Positions 45,004-55,171 of a DNA stretch of 64,000 nucleotides are shown piece after piece. Within the stretch, counting starts at the first letter, position 1; every line of letters starts with the position of its first letter. Location of the stretch: positions 1-64,000 of the forward strand of contig CAWIIF010000005.1 in NCBI GenBank assembly GCA_963836015.1, written 5' to 3'. The translations under genes and the position numbers were made by a program. The stretch is from CAWCDJ01 sp963836015. GTDB lineage: Bacteria > Acidobacteriota > Terriglobia > Bryobacterales > Bryobacteraceae. A model generated the notes under the pieces. That model did not search any database and was not told where the DNA came from. It saw only the letters and a list, made by a program, of their open reading frames with translations.

Positions 45004-46001
45004 AAATACCTGACCATTCTCTGGTAGATTTCGACGGACTCGGAAAGCTGTTGTTTGGGCACGCGCTCTTCGAGCGTATGTGCTACATGGATGGAGCCGG
45101 GGCCCAGCAGGAACGGCTCGCCCCACTGCCCGCCGAACGCGGGAATATCGGTGGTGTACGCCACCACCGTGGTTTCGATCCCGTCCACCGCGTTCAGCCG
45201 CAGCGCGGGGATTTCGATCACTTCGCGCAGTTCGGCGAGCCCTTCCACGGCTCTCGCCAGCGCGGCCTTGGTTTCGCTGGAATCGCCCACCAGCCGGATC
45301 ATGATGTCGGCGCGGGCTTCGTCCGCGATCACGTTGGGCGCGCGCCCGCCGGAGAGCGTTCCGATGTTCAACGTGCTCGGGCCCAGCAGCGGGTCTACCG
45401 GCAGCGGAATGCGGCGGATCGCGGCCAGCGCGTCGATCAGCTTATGGATGGCCGAATCGCCCAGCTCCGGGTAGGCCGAGTGCGCCATCTTCCCGGCCGC
45501 CGCCACCTCGTAGCGCAGCGCGCCTTTGGAGCCGAGCGCCAGCTTGTTCTCGGTGGGCTCGCCGTTGATGATGTAGCGCGATCCGCGCGGCTGCTGCGCC
45601 GCTTTGTACGCTCCCGCGCTATTGCGCTCTTCCCCGACCACGAAGAGCACTCCGAGATTCCGCTCGCCCGCTTCGAGCAGCGCCTCCACGGCGGTGAGCA
45701 TGGAGGCGATGATGCCCTTGGTATCGCAGGCGCCCCGGCCCCAGACGTGGTCGTCATCCTCGCGCGAGGCGAAGAACGGCGGCACGGTGTCCATGTGGGT
45801 CGACAGCGTGACCGTAAGCTCGCTGCCCCACTGGGCGAAAATGTTGAACCGGCGCGGCTCCACTTCGATGCGCTCCACGCGGCCGTCGAACCGGGCGGCC
45901 AGCGGCTTTAAATATTGATAGAGGAACTGCCCGATCCGCTCTTCGTTATTGGTGATCGATTCGATGTCGACCAGCGCGCGTGTGAGTTCGAATACGTTCA
46001 T
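44982..46001 (-). CDS. M20-family deacylase, probable DapE/LysK-like desuccinylase
   Basis: About 339 residues from ATG 46001; a TTG five codons upstream is possible. Zinc-hydrolase landmarks: TLSTHMDTVPPFF (His-x-Asp), GRGACDTKGIIASML (Asp), and VGEERNSAGAY (Glu-Glu). The dimerisation domain begins LGSKGALRYEVAAAGKMAHS. As first gene of the riboswitch-led operon with dapD at the end, the best guess is removal of succinyl from N-succinyl-DAP. An acetylornithine-type activity cannot be excluded. Confidence 0.82.
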   Translation of the reverse strand: MNVFELTRALVDIESITNNEERIGQFLYQYLKPLAARFDGRVERIEVEPRRFNIFAQWGSELTVTLSTHMDTVPPFFASREDDDHVWGRGACDTKGIIASMLTAVEALLEAGERNLGVLFVVGEERNSAGAYKAAQQPRGSRYIINGEPTENKLALGSKGALRYEVAAAGKMAHSAYPELGDSAIHKLIDALAAIRRIPLPVDPLLGPSTLNIGTLSGGRAPNVIADEARADIMIRLVGDSSETKAALARAVEGLAELREVIEIPALRLNAVDGIETTVVAYTTDIPAFGGQWGEPFLLGPGSIHVAHTLEERVPKQQLSESVEIYQRMVRYLCKRESK

Positions 46002-46067
46002 AAATCGATCATTCAAGGGGGAGGCACGGAAAGGAGAGGACGCGCAGGCTGCCAGCGTGTCTTCGAT

Positions 46068-46257
46068 CCCGATAGCGCTCCACCCGCCGGAGAAACGGGT
46101 GACAGTGAGCAGGTATTAGCCTGACTCCCCAACCGGGAGGAATTGAGCTTCCCGCCCCGGTTTCGGCGGAACAACGATTCGGCCCCTTTTTGCCCGGACT
46201 TTCGAAGCGCAATCGAAAAGCCAGCCCGGCTACTGATGGCCGCCGCACCTCTACCGC
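46068..46257 (-). promoter_or_regulatory. lysine riboswitch (L-box)
   Basis: Minus-strand leader. Conserved elements appear in order: CGGTAGAGGTGCGG (P1/P2), AGTAGCCGGGCTGGC, AAAAAGGGG, CGCCGAAACCGGGG, CTGTCACCCG with its GCGGGTG partner, and GGAGCGCTATCG closing P1 (GGTAG with CTATC). This matches the order of the B. subtilis lysC L-box. It lies between a promoter whose start would be near 46259 and a six-gene lysine operon. No poly-U terminator follows, so control may be at translation. Confidence 0.85.
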
Positions 46258-46265
46258 GAAGTTTC

Positions 46266-46295
46266 AGGATATCGAAGCCGTGGAAGGTAAGTCAA
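46266..46295 (-). promoter_or_regulatory. promoter of the lysine/DAP operon
   Basis: -35 TTGACT (46295-46290), 18-bp spacer, -10 TATCCT (46271-46266). The predicted start near 46259 falls just before the lysine aptamer, which supports both calls. Confidence 0.6.
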
Positions 46296-46321
46296 ACGGC
46301 TGCAGTTTGACGCGCGCGCCC

Positions 46322-46352
46322 AAAAAAAAGCGCCCTCCTTGCGGAGGGCGCG
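46322..46352 (-). terminator. intrinsic terminator of the TonB receptor gene
   Basis: Minus strand: GCGCCCTCC, loop GCAA, GGAGGGCGC, then eight T residues. It is 24 bases past the receptor's stop and just upstream of the lysine operon promoter, so it insulates the two. Confidence 0.9.
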
Positions 46353-46375
46353 TCGAAGATTCGATCGGTTCGCTG

Positions 46376-49300
46376 TTAGAACGTGAACCGCACCGCGAGC
46401 CGGAGGTTGCGAGCCTGCTGGAACAGGTTCGGCATTCCGTAGCGGCTGGCGAGCGTGAGCTTGCTTTGCACTCCGGCAAAGGCTCCCGTCCCGTTCAGCG
46501 CGTCGATGTAGTTGTAGCCGTTCATCACCCGGCCCCAATCCACCTGAGGGTCGCCCGAGAACCGCGAGGCCCGCGTCGGACTGATCAGGTTGGTCGGGAT
46601 GGCGAACTCGTAATAGGCCTCCGTCGCCCGCTGGTTGAACAGGTTGAGGAAGGTGGCTTCGAAAGCCAGCCGCTGGCCTTCTTTCACCACGATCTCGTGG
46701 CGCAGGTTGAAGTCCGTCTGGATGAGCGGGTCGGTCCGGGCGTCGTGTACGATGTTCCCGGCGGCGATGTCGCCGTTGGAGGAACGGGTCAGTTGCACGA
46801 CGTTGCCGCGGCCATCGCCCCACTGGCAGGCGGAGGAGCTCCCGACTACCGGCAGGCAGGTGTTGGCCGGCGTTCCCTGGAAAGCGTATTGCGTAAAGCC
46901 CAGTTGCGTTTCCATGTGCGCCCAGCGCAGGCGATAGAACGCATAGGCCGTGGCGGTGTGCGGCCGGTCGGTGGAGAGCGGTCCGTCGTCGATCTTGCCG
47001 TTAGGCAAATAGGTCATGGTCGGCAGGTCGAACAGGCGGCTGTTGTTGGGGGCGTGGCGGCCGAACGTTCCATCGGTCGGATCGGTGTTCGTCAAGCCGG
47101 GATAGTTGCCCCGCAGTTTGCTGTAGGTGTAGGACACCGATCCAAACCAGCGGCCGGTCGCTCTCTTGGATAGCCGGAACTCGGCTCCATCGTAGCGGCG
47201 GATGGCGGGAACCACCGGCGGGCATTCGGCGCAGAACGGCACACTAGTGAGATAGTTATTGCCGCTGGCGTCCGGGATAACCACGGGCCGGTGCAGGACA
47301 TCGGCGAAGGTCGAGCCCGGATTGCCGATGTAGAAGCCCAAATTGTCGGTGATCGCCATATCTTCGATCGTGTTGTCGATGCGCTTGCGCGAATACCGGA
47401 ACGTCAGGCTCCAGTTCGGCTTCACCGCCCATTCGGCGCCGGTTACGAATTCGTGCTGCTTCATGGGCTTCATGGACGGGGAGATGGCCGGGTCGCGGGG
47501 ATCGGCCTTGGTGGCGCGGAAGTCCACGTTCTCGATGAACCGTCCGACATTCACACCCGGCGCCGGCCCGGTGGCCGGGCAGCCGCCGCCCGCCGGATAC
47601 GACGGGGTGATCTTGGTGTAGTCGGTCTCGTCCATGGCGTATACGCAGTTGTGCCAGTAGTCGCTGCCGAAGGAGCCGCGCGCCAGACCGAGTTTCATGA
47701 TGTCGTAAAACTGGCCGTAGCTGGCGTAGACCTTGACTTTGCCGTTGTGCAGCAGGTCGTAAGCCCCACCGAGGCGCGGGCCGATCTTGTCGCCCCAGCC
47801 GAAGTGCACGGTGGGGAAGCGGGTCGGATCGAAGGGCGGCTGTGTTTCCTGGTCCAGGCGAAGACCCACATTCAGCGTCAGGTGCCGGGTGACCTGCCAC
47901 TGATCCTGAATGTAGAACGCCTGCGCGGATTGGTGATCGGAGCCGGTATTCGTGACGCCGGTGCCCACCACGAAGTAACCGTATTTGCCCTGACAGACCG
48001 GCTTGCCGAAGTTCGACAGGTTGGAAGCGACAATCGAGTCGCAGGCCGTGTTGCTGGTGACCGGTTGGTAGCTCTGGCCGAAGTAGAGGTTCACGGCGCC
48101 GCCCTGGAAGTTCTTCAGCACCTCGTCGGATTGCGTCTGACGGAAGTACCCGATCTTGAAGGTATGGGTACCGGCAAAGTTCACGAAGTACGACGTGTCC
48201 ACGTTCAAACCCTTGCGCTTATACGCGTCGTAGACCGTCGCCAGGTTGCTGGGAATAGTTAGCAAAACCCGAGTTGTTGAACGACGAAGACGGGAACGCC
48301 GCGCCGGACAGATCCACGCTGGAGGCATTGACGACGCTCTGGTACACATAGCGCGTCCCGACCGGCGTTCCACGCTGTTCCGTGTTGTTGAAGAAATATC
48401 CGTAACGAACACTGACCACCAGCTTGGCGGTGGGGGTCCAGTCGCCGCCGAAAGTGTAGATCGACAGCGGATTGACGGATCCGGCATCTGCGCGCAGCGT
48501 GTTGGGGTCGGTGGTGCGGCCCGTATTGACCTGTCCTGCGGGGCTGTCTGCGCCGCCGAGTGTCCCCGTCTGCCGCCAGTACCCGTAGTTCCAGGAGCCG
48601 AACACACGCAGGGAATTCGTCACGCCATAATCCAGACGGTTGTACGCGTTGTGGTCGGTGCGCGTCTGGGTCAACGTCCGCGGCCCGGGATTGGCGGCCG
48701 TGAAGTTGGTGACGCGCCGGGTGGTGTCGACGCTGGGAATGTAGCTGCTGAACAGCCAGAGCTTGTTCTTGAGGGCCGGCCCGCCGATCTGATAACCGGG
48801 CTCGATGATCGTCTCCTGGTCTTTATTGGCCATGTAATATTCGGGAACCGCGTCGAGCCGGGTCGTCGTGTTCAAGGAGGGCAGGCCCGGGTTGGTGCGG
48901 AGACCACGATCCGAATTGTTCGCGTTGAACGCATTGCTTCGCAGGTAGCCGATCAGCGATCCGTGCCATTCGTTCGAGCCGTGTTTCGGTACGACGTTGA
49001 CTACGCCGCCCAGTGCGCCGCCGTATTCGGCCTCGAAGCTGCTCGTCTTGACCTGAACTTCATCGATGAACTCCATCTGGAAGCTCTTGCCGACGCCGCC
49101 GTTCTGGATGTTGGTGATGTTGACGCCATCCACCATGTAGACGTTTTCCGAGTCGCTGGCGCCATCGATCTGGTAGCCTGCGACTCCTCCGGACGTGCTG
49201 CCGCTCTGCAGTGGTTCGCCGCGTGCGCCGGGCGCGAACGGAATGATCGATTGGAACGATCGCCCTTTGGGGAGATTGTCCAGCACTTCCTGCGGCACGG

Positions 49301-49721
49301 TTACGGCGACTTTGCTCTGTGTGGTGTCCACCATCGGCGCTTCGCCCGAGACTTCCACCGTCTCGGTGACTGCCCCGACCTCCAGACGGATGTCGATGGT
49401 CGGCTGGCGACCAACTGTCAGATCGATCCCACCCTGCTTGAAATTGCGGAAGCCGCTGGCACTCACGGTCATCGTGTAGGTGCCCGGGGGCAAGGCGGCG
49501 AACCGGTAGTTGCCTCCGTCGTCGGTCTGTAATTTCCTGGTTCCAAGCAGCGCCGGTCCGGCGACTTCGACGGTCGCATTGACTACCGCGGCCCCGGACG
49601 GATCCTTGACGCTCCCCTGTACTCCTGCTGTTGTCTCCTGGGCCCAAGCTCCTGGCATGATCAGCGACGCGATCAATGCCACCGGCAGCAGGGCCCACGT
49701 TCCCCTGTAGCGACGATGCAT
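46376..49721 (-). pseudogene. Oar-like TonB-dependent receptor, single frameshift
   Basis: The N-terminal part begins MHRRYRGTWALLPVALIASL (signal), then a carboxypeptidase-regulatory domain (GVQGSVKDPSGAAVVNATVE) and plug (TVPQEVLDNLPKGRSFQSII). It runs to SFNNSGFAN. There the frame breaks, and the barrel resumes as IPSNLATVYDAYKRKGLNVD to the aromatic end LAVRFTF. Removing one base near 48257 restores about 1114 residues. Everything else reads as intact, with GGAGAGG upstream of the start and a strong terminator after it. Confidence 0.85.
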
Positions 49722-49870
49722 TAATTTTCCTCTCCGTTACTGGATTGAGGGGCTTGGACGCAAAGAGGCTACGAACACACCTCTACCGATCCGCGGATTA
49801 ACAGGAACCCCCTCGTTTTCACCCGGCCCGCCCCGTTGCGGGCATTGGCGCTTCAACGTTAATGGGGTAA

Positions 49871-49899
49871 ATTGTCCGCCAATCGGATCGGGAAAGCAA
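49871..49899 (-). promoter_or_regulatory. probable promoter of the receptor gene at 46376-49721, and its leader
   Basis: -35 TTGCTT (49899-49894), 17 bp, -10 GACAAT (49876-49871), followed by TTACCCC. The same architecture (TTGxTTTC, 15 bp, GACAAT, YTACCC) precedes the receptor at 50025-53051. Both leaders also carry a CTCTACCG...GATTAAC string (plus-strand reading), here at 49781-49801. The remaining part of the 300-base gap 49722-50024 holds nothing else recognised. Confidence 0.5.
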
Positions 49900-50024
49900 G
49901 GAGTTTTTGAGGCGGGAAGGTTGACAGTACCTTTAGGGTGGTGGTTCTATGACGCGGCAGGTTAACTTCAAAAAGGAAACTCGGGGCAGTCCACAAAATA
50001 ATCGAGAACTGCCCCCTGCGAGGA

Positions 50025-53000
50025 TTAAAAGCGCAGCGTGAAGCCGGCCTCACCAGCGAAGAACTGCGGGATCACGACGCTCGAAGGCGTGATGAACCCG
50101 TTTGGCGTTGCGAAAGCGGAACTCTTGATGTTGCCTTGGTAATTTCCGCCGAAGTTTGCGCGGTTGGTGACGTCGAAGGCCTGGAAGATGAACTGCAACG
50201 AAGCCTTCTCGCGGAGCTTGATCGTCTTGCTGAACCGCGTGTCCAACTGGAAGAACGGCGCGCCTCGTTGGGAGCCGAACGAGGAGGTGTAGCAGCTTCC
50301 GTCCGCCAGGCAGGACCGGATCTGTGCGGCGGTATAGCTCTTGGTCGCCGTGAGGTTGTTGGGCTGATTGGCCAGCAATACCGCGAAATCGGTAGTGCTG
50401 CCGTTGCCGACGCCGTAATAGTCCAGGCCCTGCTTGAGGGAGTACGGCCTCGCCGACGCCAACTGCATGATCGGTGCAAACTGGATGCCCCACGGCAGTT
50501 GCACGACTCCGCTGACGGTCCAGCGATGCCGTTCATCCACCGGGGAGGGACCGAAATCGTGCGCCGCGAAGATGTTGGAGGGGTCGGTCGCGCCCTGGCC
50601 GAAATTCGCCGCTGATCCGTTGTAAGCCAGCGCCTTCGAAAGCACGTAGCTTGTATTGAGCGTAAAGCGGTGGCTGAACCGGTGGCGCCAGGTAATGTTC
50701 AAACCGTCATAGCGAGAGCGATCCACCGAGGCGAAATCCGTGATGCTGCCGAGCACCGGCTGGCCGGCGGCCTTGAAAGCATTGTCCAGCAGGCGGCCGG
50801 AGAAGTTCGGGCTCTTGGGATTGAGCTGAAGGCTCTTCGATTCGTGGAGGCTGAGAACGTGCGTGTAGTCGGCCTCGATCGCGTTGGAGTCATTGATCGA
50901 GAAGGTGTAGCCGATGTTGAACTGTTCGGTGTAAGGGTTGCGATAAGCCGGATCGATCAGGCGCCCGGTGGAACCGGCGGGAAGGCTGGTCGGCGGCGGA
51001 GGCGGCGTTGGTAACGCATCCACCCCGTACCGGAACTGCGAGAGGGGCAGCCCAGTCGTGGGAACGACGTCCGCATTCGGGTCGCCCGGCCCGACGCTGT
51101 TGAGGTTCAGGACTGTCGCGAAGATGGTCGGGTTGGCCTGCTGGATCATGAACAGCGTGATGTTCTCGAAGATCTGGCCGTAGTACAGCCCGAATCCTCC
51201 GCGCAGCACGTGCCGGTTATGTCCCGTCAGGTCATAAGCGAAGCCCACGCGCGGGCTGAAATCCTTGTTATCGTCGTGCGGAAGACTGCCGGCGTAGGGG
51301 CTGCCAATCGCCTTCAGCTCCTGGTAGGCCCGCGCATTCTGCTGCACCGAGCCGGCTACCAGGCCCATATCTTTGTCCCAACGAAGCCCCAGGTTCAGCG
51401 TGAGACGGCGACTTACTTTCCAATCGTCCTGGAAGTAGAGGCCCAGCATGTTGGTGCTCAGCAGGAAGTAGGGGTTGCCGGAGGTCTCCGAAATGTTGGT
51501 GATCAGGCCGGGCGTGGCGAAGCCCTGAGGATAGAGCGTGGTGTTGCCCAGGATCTGGCTCGGGTCCGCCCCGAATGTCACCGCCGGAGTCGGAGTGAAT
51601 TCGAAGAACCCGCCGAGGGTCGGCTCGTGCAGCCAGTCGACGCCCATTTTGAAGCTGTGGTTCCCGTGCATGATGGACAGGTCGTCTTTGAACTGCCATT
51701 TTTTCTGGAACGACTGTTGCGGCACGTTGCCGTTGGTTCCGAACGTCTCGCCGGAGGCAAAGGTCACGGTTGGAACCTTCAAGGTCGAATCGATCACGTT
51801 GTTCCAGTATTGGTACCCGACGGTGGCGGCGTTGACGATCGTCGGCGAGAATACGGAGTTAAAATTCGCGCTGGCCAGAATCAGGCGGTTGGTGGTGAAG
51901 TTTCCCGCGGTCAGATCGTTTTGGGATCCGGACTGGTCATTCAGACCGTTGTTCTGCTGATCGGTATAGCTCACGAACATCGCGTGCTTGTCGTTGAAGC
52001 GATGGTCGAGGCGGCCGTTGTAACGCCAGTCGAAGTAGGGGGTGCCGATTGTCGCCGATGGCTGCGCCCCCAGCGGCTTTGCCAGGGTCAACTCGCTGAA
52101 GGCGCTTGGATCCGTAATGATGCTGGTGGATTCGCGCTCGCGCTCCAGGGTAAAGAAGATGAAATCCTTGTCCTTCCGGATAGGACCGCCGAACGAGCCG
52201 CCGAACTGCTGGCGGGAATAGGGAGACTTGTCATTGCCGCTCTGCTTGGAGAAATAGTCGTTGGCGTTGAGCGCTTCATTGCGGTCGAACAGGTACAGCG
52301 AGCCGTGCATTTCGTTGGTGCCGGACTTGGTAATCGCCGTAATGGCGGCGCCCTCGCTGCGGCCGTTTGCCGCCGAGAAGCGCTGCGTGCTGATGTTAAA
52401 TTCCTGTACAGCCTCAAGCGGAAGCTGCATCACCGGTCCGCCCACGGTGTTGTCCTTGTCGTCGATCCCGTTGACCGTGACGTTGACGTTGCGGCCGCTC
52501 GAGCCGTCCACGGCGAATACGCCGACGCGGTTCTTGGTCGGATCGTACGAGTTCACCGGACGTGCGCCCGGCGCCAGATAGGCCAGGTTGACGAAGTCCC
52601 GGCCGTTCAGAGGCAGGTCTTGGATCTCCTTGGTCGAGATCGGTATGCTGACATCGGTCTTGGTGGTGTCTACGAGCGGCGCGCCGGTCGATTCCACGGT
52701 GACTACTTCGGTCTGCGTGCTCGGTGAAAGTGTGGCATCGATCCGGGTGGTCTGGCTCACGGAGAGTCCTACGTTCGCGAAAACCGCCTGGGCGAAGCCG
52801 GTCATCGTGACCTGCACCTTGTAGGTGCCGGCCGGAAGCAGGTTGAAGCGATACTCGCCGGCCTCGTTAGTGGTCGTCTGGCGGCTAAGGCCCGTTTCGG
52901 CATTGGTAGCCTTCACGGCAGCGGCGGGTACGGACGCACCGCTCTTATCGGTGATCGTTCCCAGCAGCGTTCCAGTTGCGTTTACCTGCGCGTCTAATGT

Positions 53001-53051
53001 AAAGCCGGCAAGCAGAATGCATGCCAGCATGAGAAACACAGATCGTTTCAT
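50025..53051 (-). CDS. Oar-like TonB-dependent outer-membrane receptor
   Basis: 1008 residues, intact. Signal MKRSVFLMLACILLAGFTLD, then the regulatory domain (GTLLGTITDKSGASVPAAAV, NEAGEYRFNLLPAGTYKVQV). The plug (QDLPLNGRDFVNLAYLAPGA) includes DGSSGRNVNVTVNGIDDKDN. The barrel ends GFTLRF, the expected aromatic C-terminus. GGGAGG lies just upstream of ATG. Probable importer of a complex nutrient; substrate unknown. Confidence 0.9.
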   Translation of the reverse strand: MKRSVFLMLACILLAGFTLDAQVNATGTLLGTITDKSGASVPAAAVKATNAETGLSRQTTTNEAGEYRFNLLPAGTYKVQVTMTGFAQAVFANVGLSVSQTTRIDATLSPSTQTEVVTVESTGAPLVDTTKTDVSIPISTKEIQDLPLNGRDFVNLAYLAPGARPVNSYDPTKNRVGVFAVDGSSGRNVNVTVNGIDDKDNTVGGPVMQLPLEAVQEFNISTQRFSAANGRSEGAAITAITKSGTNEMHGSLYLFDRNEALNANDYFSKQSGNDKSPYSRQQFGGSFGGPIRKDKDFIFFTLERERESTSIITDPSAFSELTLAKPLGAQPSATIGTPYFDWRYNGRLDHRFNDKHAMFVSYTDQQNNGLNDQSGSQNDLTAGNFTTNRLILASANFNSVFSPTIVNAATVGYQYWNNVIDSTLKVPTVTFASGETFGTNGNVPQQSFQKKWQFKDDLSIMHGNHSFKMGVDWLHEPTLGGFFEFTPTPAVTFGADPSQILGNTTLYPQGFATPGLITNISETSGNPYFLLSTNMLGLYFQDDWKVSRRLTLNLGLRWDKDMGLVAGSVQQNARAYQELKAIGSPYAGSLPHDDNKDFSPRVGFAYDLTGHNRHVLRGGFGLYYGQIFENITLFMIQQANPTIFATVLNLNSVGPGDPNADVVPTTGLPLSQFRYGVDALPTPPPPPTSLPAGSTGRLIDPAYRNPYTEQFNIGYTFSINDSNAIEADYTHVLSLHESKSLQLNPKSPNFSGRLLDNAFKAAGQPVLGSITDFASVDRSRYDGLNITWRHRFSHRFTLNTSYVLSKALAYNGSAANFGQGATDPSNIFAAHDFGPSPVDERHRWTVSGVVQLPWGIQFAPIMQLASARPYSLKQGLDYYGVGNGSTTDFAVLLANQPNNLTATKSYTAAQIRSCLADGSCYTSSFGSQRGAPFFQLDTRFSKTIKLREKASLQFIFQAFDVTNRANFGGNYQGNIKSSAFATPNGFITPSSVVIPQFFAGEAGFTLRF

Positions 53052-53192
53052 ATCCCTCCCTTGGAGTGCAGGGTGTCTGACTCCGTTACATGGACAACCG
53101 CGGCACCCTTTTTTACAACTAGGGTTCCAGCATCTCTACCGGATGCCTTAGCGATTAACTCTTCTTAACCTCGTCTGAAAGCTATTGGGTAG

Positions 53193-53221
53193 ATTGTCGG
53201 GGATTCAGGGAGAGAAATCAA
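53193..53221 (-). promoter_or_regulatory. probable promoter of the receptor gene at 50025-53051
   Basis: -35 TTGATT (53221-53216), 17 bp, -10 GACAAT (53198-53193), then CTACCC. It parallels the site at 49871-49899 in both hexamers, spacing and downstream bases. The leader contains CTCTACCGGAT and GCGATTAAC (plus-strand 53133-53159). Confidence 0.5.
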
Positions 53222-53301
53222 GAGGTGGAGGGAGACCGACGGGCGGGTAAAAAGGGCCGGGCGGACGACGTTAAGTCGACCCGCCGCCGGCGATTAACTG
53301 T

Positions 53302-54753
53302 CTAGTACTTCGGTACGCTGGGATCGACCTTGTCACTCCAGGCCAGGATTCCACCCACCACGTTGCGCACCTTCTGGAATCCGTTCTGCCGCAGGAAGCC
53401 GCAGGCCTTGGCGCTGCGCATGCCGCTCTTGCAATGAATCACGATATCGGCGGCCGGGTCGAACTCGCCGATGTGTTTCGGAAACTCCCCGAGCGGAATC
53501 AGCTTCGCGCCCGGGATGCTGCAGATCCTGTACTCGTGCGGCTCCCGCACGTCGATCAGTACGAAGTCGTCGCCGCGATCCAGCTTGGCTTTTAGTTCGG
53601 TAACGTCGATTTCACCTTCGTTCACTTTGGACTCCTGGGCGGGGGCCGCTTGCGGCTGGGGAACCCCGCAGAATTGATGGTAATCGATGAGCTTGGTGAT
53701 GGTTCGGTGCTCGCCGCACACCGGGCACTCCGGGTCCTTCCGCAATTTCAGCTCTCGGAACCGCATGCCGAGCGCGTCGTACAGGAGCAGACGCCCCACC
53801 AACGGCTCGCCAATCCCCAGGATCAGCTTCACGGTCTCGGTCGCCTGGATCAGCCCGATCGTTCCGGGCAGAATGCCCAGCACGCCGCCTTCGGCGCAGC
53901 TCGGAACCAGTCCGGGAGGAGGCGGTTCCGGATACAGGCAGCGGTAGCATGGTCCACCCTCGTAGGCAAATATAGTGGCCTGCCCTTCGAAGCGGAAGAT
54001 CGAGCCGTAGACATTCGGCTTCCCCAACAGCACGCAGGCGTCGTTCACCAGGTAGCGGGTCGGGAAGTTGTCGGTGCCGTCTACGACCAGGTCGTAGTCC
54101 TTCAGAATCTCGAGCGCGTTCTCGCTGGTCAGCGCCACTTCATACCGCGCGATCTCCACGTGCGGATTGATGGCCTGCATCTTTTCCGCCGCCGAATCGA
54201 GCTTCTTGCGGCCCACGTCCTTGCTGAAGTGGATCACCTGCCGCTGCAGGTTCGTAAAATCCACGGTGTCGAAATCCACCAGCCCGATCTTGCCGATGCC
54301 GGCCGCCGCCAGGTAGAGACCGAGCGGCGCGCCCAGCCCTCCGGTTCCCACCAGCAGCACCTTGGCGGCCTTCAGCTTTTTCTGCCCTTCGATGCCGACC
54401 TCGGGGATGATCAGATGCCGGCTGTAGCGCAGGATCTCCTCGTTCGAAAGCGTGACCTCCTCCGCCGGAGGCGCCAGAGTGGACCCGCCGGCGATGGAGG
54501 GCACGAGCGAGAGCGTGTCGCCATCCTTGGCGGGCGTGGCGTCCTTGCCCAGGTAGCGGATGTCTTCGTCGTTCAGATAGACATTGACGAAGCTTCGCAC
54601 CTTGCCTTCATCGTTGAAGATCTGCTTCCGCAGGTCCGGATACTGGGCGGTTAACGCATTCAGCACTTCTCCCACGGTGCTCCCGGAGACACTCACCGTG
54701 TCCTGCTTTCCGGTGAACTGCCGCAGGGGCGTCGGGATCAAAACTTTGGCCAT
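53302..54753 (-). CDS. CysO-MoeB/MoeZ-rhodanese fusion protein
   Basis: 483 residues, three domains. Residues 1-90 are a ubiquitin-like sulfur carrier close to mycobacterial CysO (VLIPTPLRQFTGKQ, RSFVNVYLNDEDIRYLG), with Gly-Gly at 89-90 inside the chain. Residues about 100-365 are an E1-like adenylyltransferase (LLVGTGGLGAPLGLYLAAAG, two Cys pairs CYRC and CPVC). Residues about 385-483 are a rhodanese with HCKSGMRS holding the active Cys. The enzyme would adenylate and thiolate the carrier's C-terminus. The carrier's internal position means the chain must be cut after Gly90 first. Next gene upstream is a JAMM protease. Confidence 0.9.
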   Translation of the reverse strand: MAKVLIPTPLRQFTGKQDTVSVSGSTVGEVLNALTAQYPDLRKQIFNDEGKVRSFVNVYLNDEDIRYLGKDATPAKDGDTLSLVPSIAGGSTLAPPAEEVTLSNEEILRYSRHLIIPEVGIEGQKKLKAAKVLLVGTGGLGAPLGLYLAAAGIGKIGLVDFDTVDFTNLQRQVIHFSKDVGRKKLDSAAEKMQAINPHVEIARYEVALTSENALEILKDYDLVVDGTDNFPTRYLVNDACVLLGKPNVYGSIFRFEGQATIFAYEGGPCYRCLYPEPPPPGLVPSCAEGGVLGILPGTIGLIQATETVKLILGIGEPLVGRLLLYDALGMRFRELKLRKDPECPVCGEHRTITKLIDYHQFCGVPQPQAAPAQESKVNEGEIDVTELKAKLDRGDDFVLIDVREPHEYRICSIPGAKLIPLGEFPKHIGEFDPAADIVIHCKSGMRSAKACGFLRQNGFQKVRNVVGGILAWSDKVDPSVPKY

Positions 54754-54754
54754 A

Positions 54755-55171
54755 TCAGTAGATCAACTCCTCTTTCGCCGCTTCGGTCTGCTCGGCATTC
54801 GGCAGCCAGCTATTGGCGTGGTGGAATTCGCCCTTCTGGATGGAGAGCACTACGAAAGAATACCAGGGGCAGGAATTCTGTAAATCGGTCTTGGAAAAGT
54901 AGGCGTCGCAATCGGGATGCGAATGATAGATCCCGATGAGGTCCAGGTTGCGCTCGCGCGCGGCTTTGTCGGCCGCCATGAGATCTTCGGGCCGCAGCTC
55001 GTAGCGCGCGGCCTGCGCGCCTTCGAAGGCATTCTCGAGCGGCATGGCTTCGACCACGATCTTTTCGCCGTCCGCGAGCGAGCCAAGCATGGCGCCGCAG
55101 CATTCGTTGGGATAGGTCTGGCGTGCGTGCGCTACCATGCCCGCCCAGGGACCGGATTCGATTCGGATCAT
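54755..55171 (-). CDS. JAMM/MPN metalloprotease, Mec+-like
   Basis: 138 residues with the full JAMM motif: Glu in TYPNECCGAMLG, then GIYHSHPDCDAYFSKTD (His-x-His, Ser, Asp). In mycobacteria Mec+ cleaves cysteine from the CysO C-terminus. Here it sits between cysM and the CysO-MoeZ fusion, with one-base and zero-base gaps, so the three are co-translated. It could also be the protease that frees the carrier from the fusion; that part is inference. Confidence 0.9.
   Translation of the reverse strand: MIRIESGPWAGMVAHARQTYPNECCGAMLGSLADGEKIVVEAMPLENAFEGAQAARYELRPEDLMAADKAARERNLDLIGIYHSHPDCDAYFSKTDLQNSCPWYSFVVLSIQKGEFHHANSWLPNAEQTEAAKEELIY

Noticed and set aside
46060..46170. Cobalamin-type riboswitch in the leader of the lysine operon
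   Set aside because: The CACTGTCA and AAGACA strings first suggested it, but the full element order fits the lysine aptamer and the genes downstream are lysine biosynthesis.
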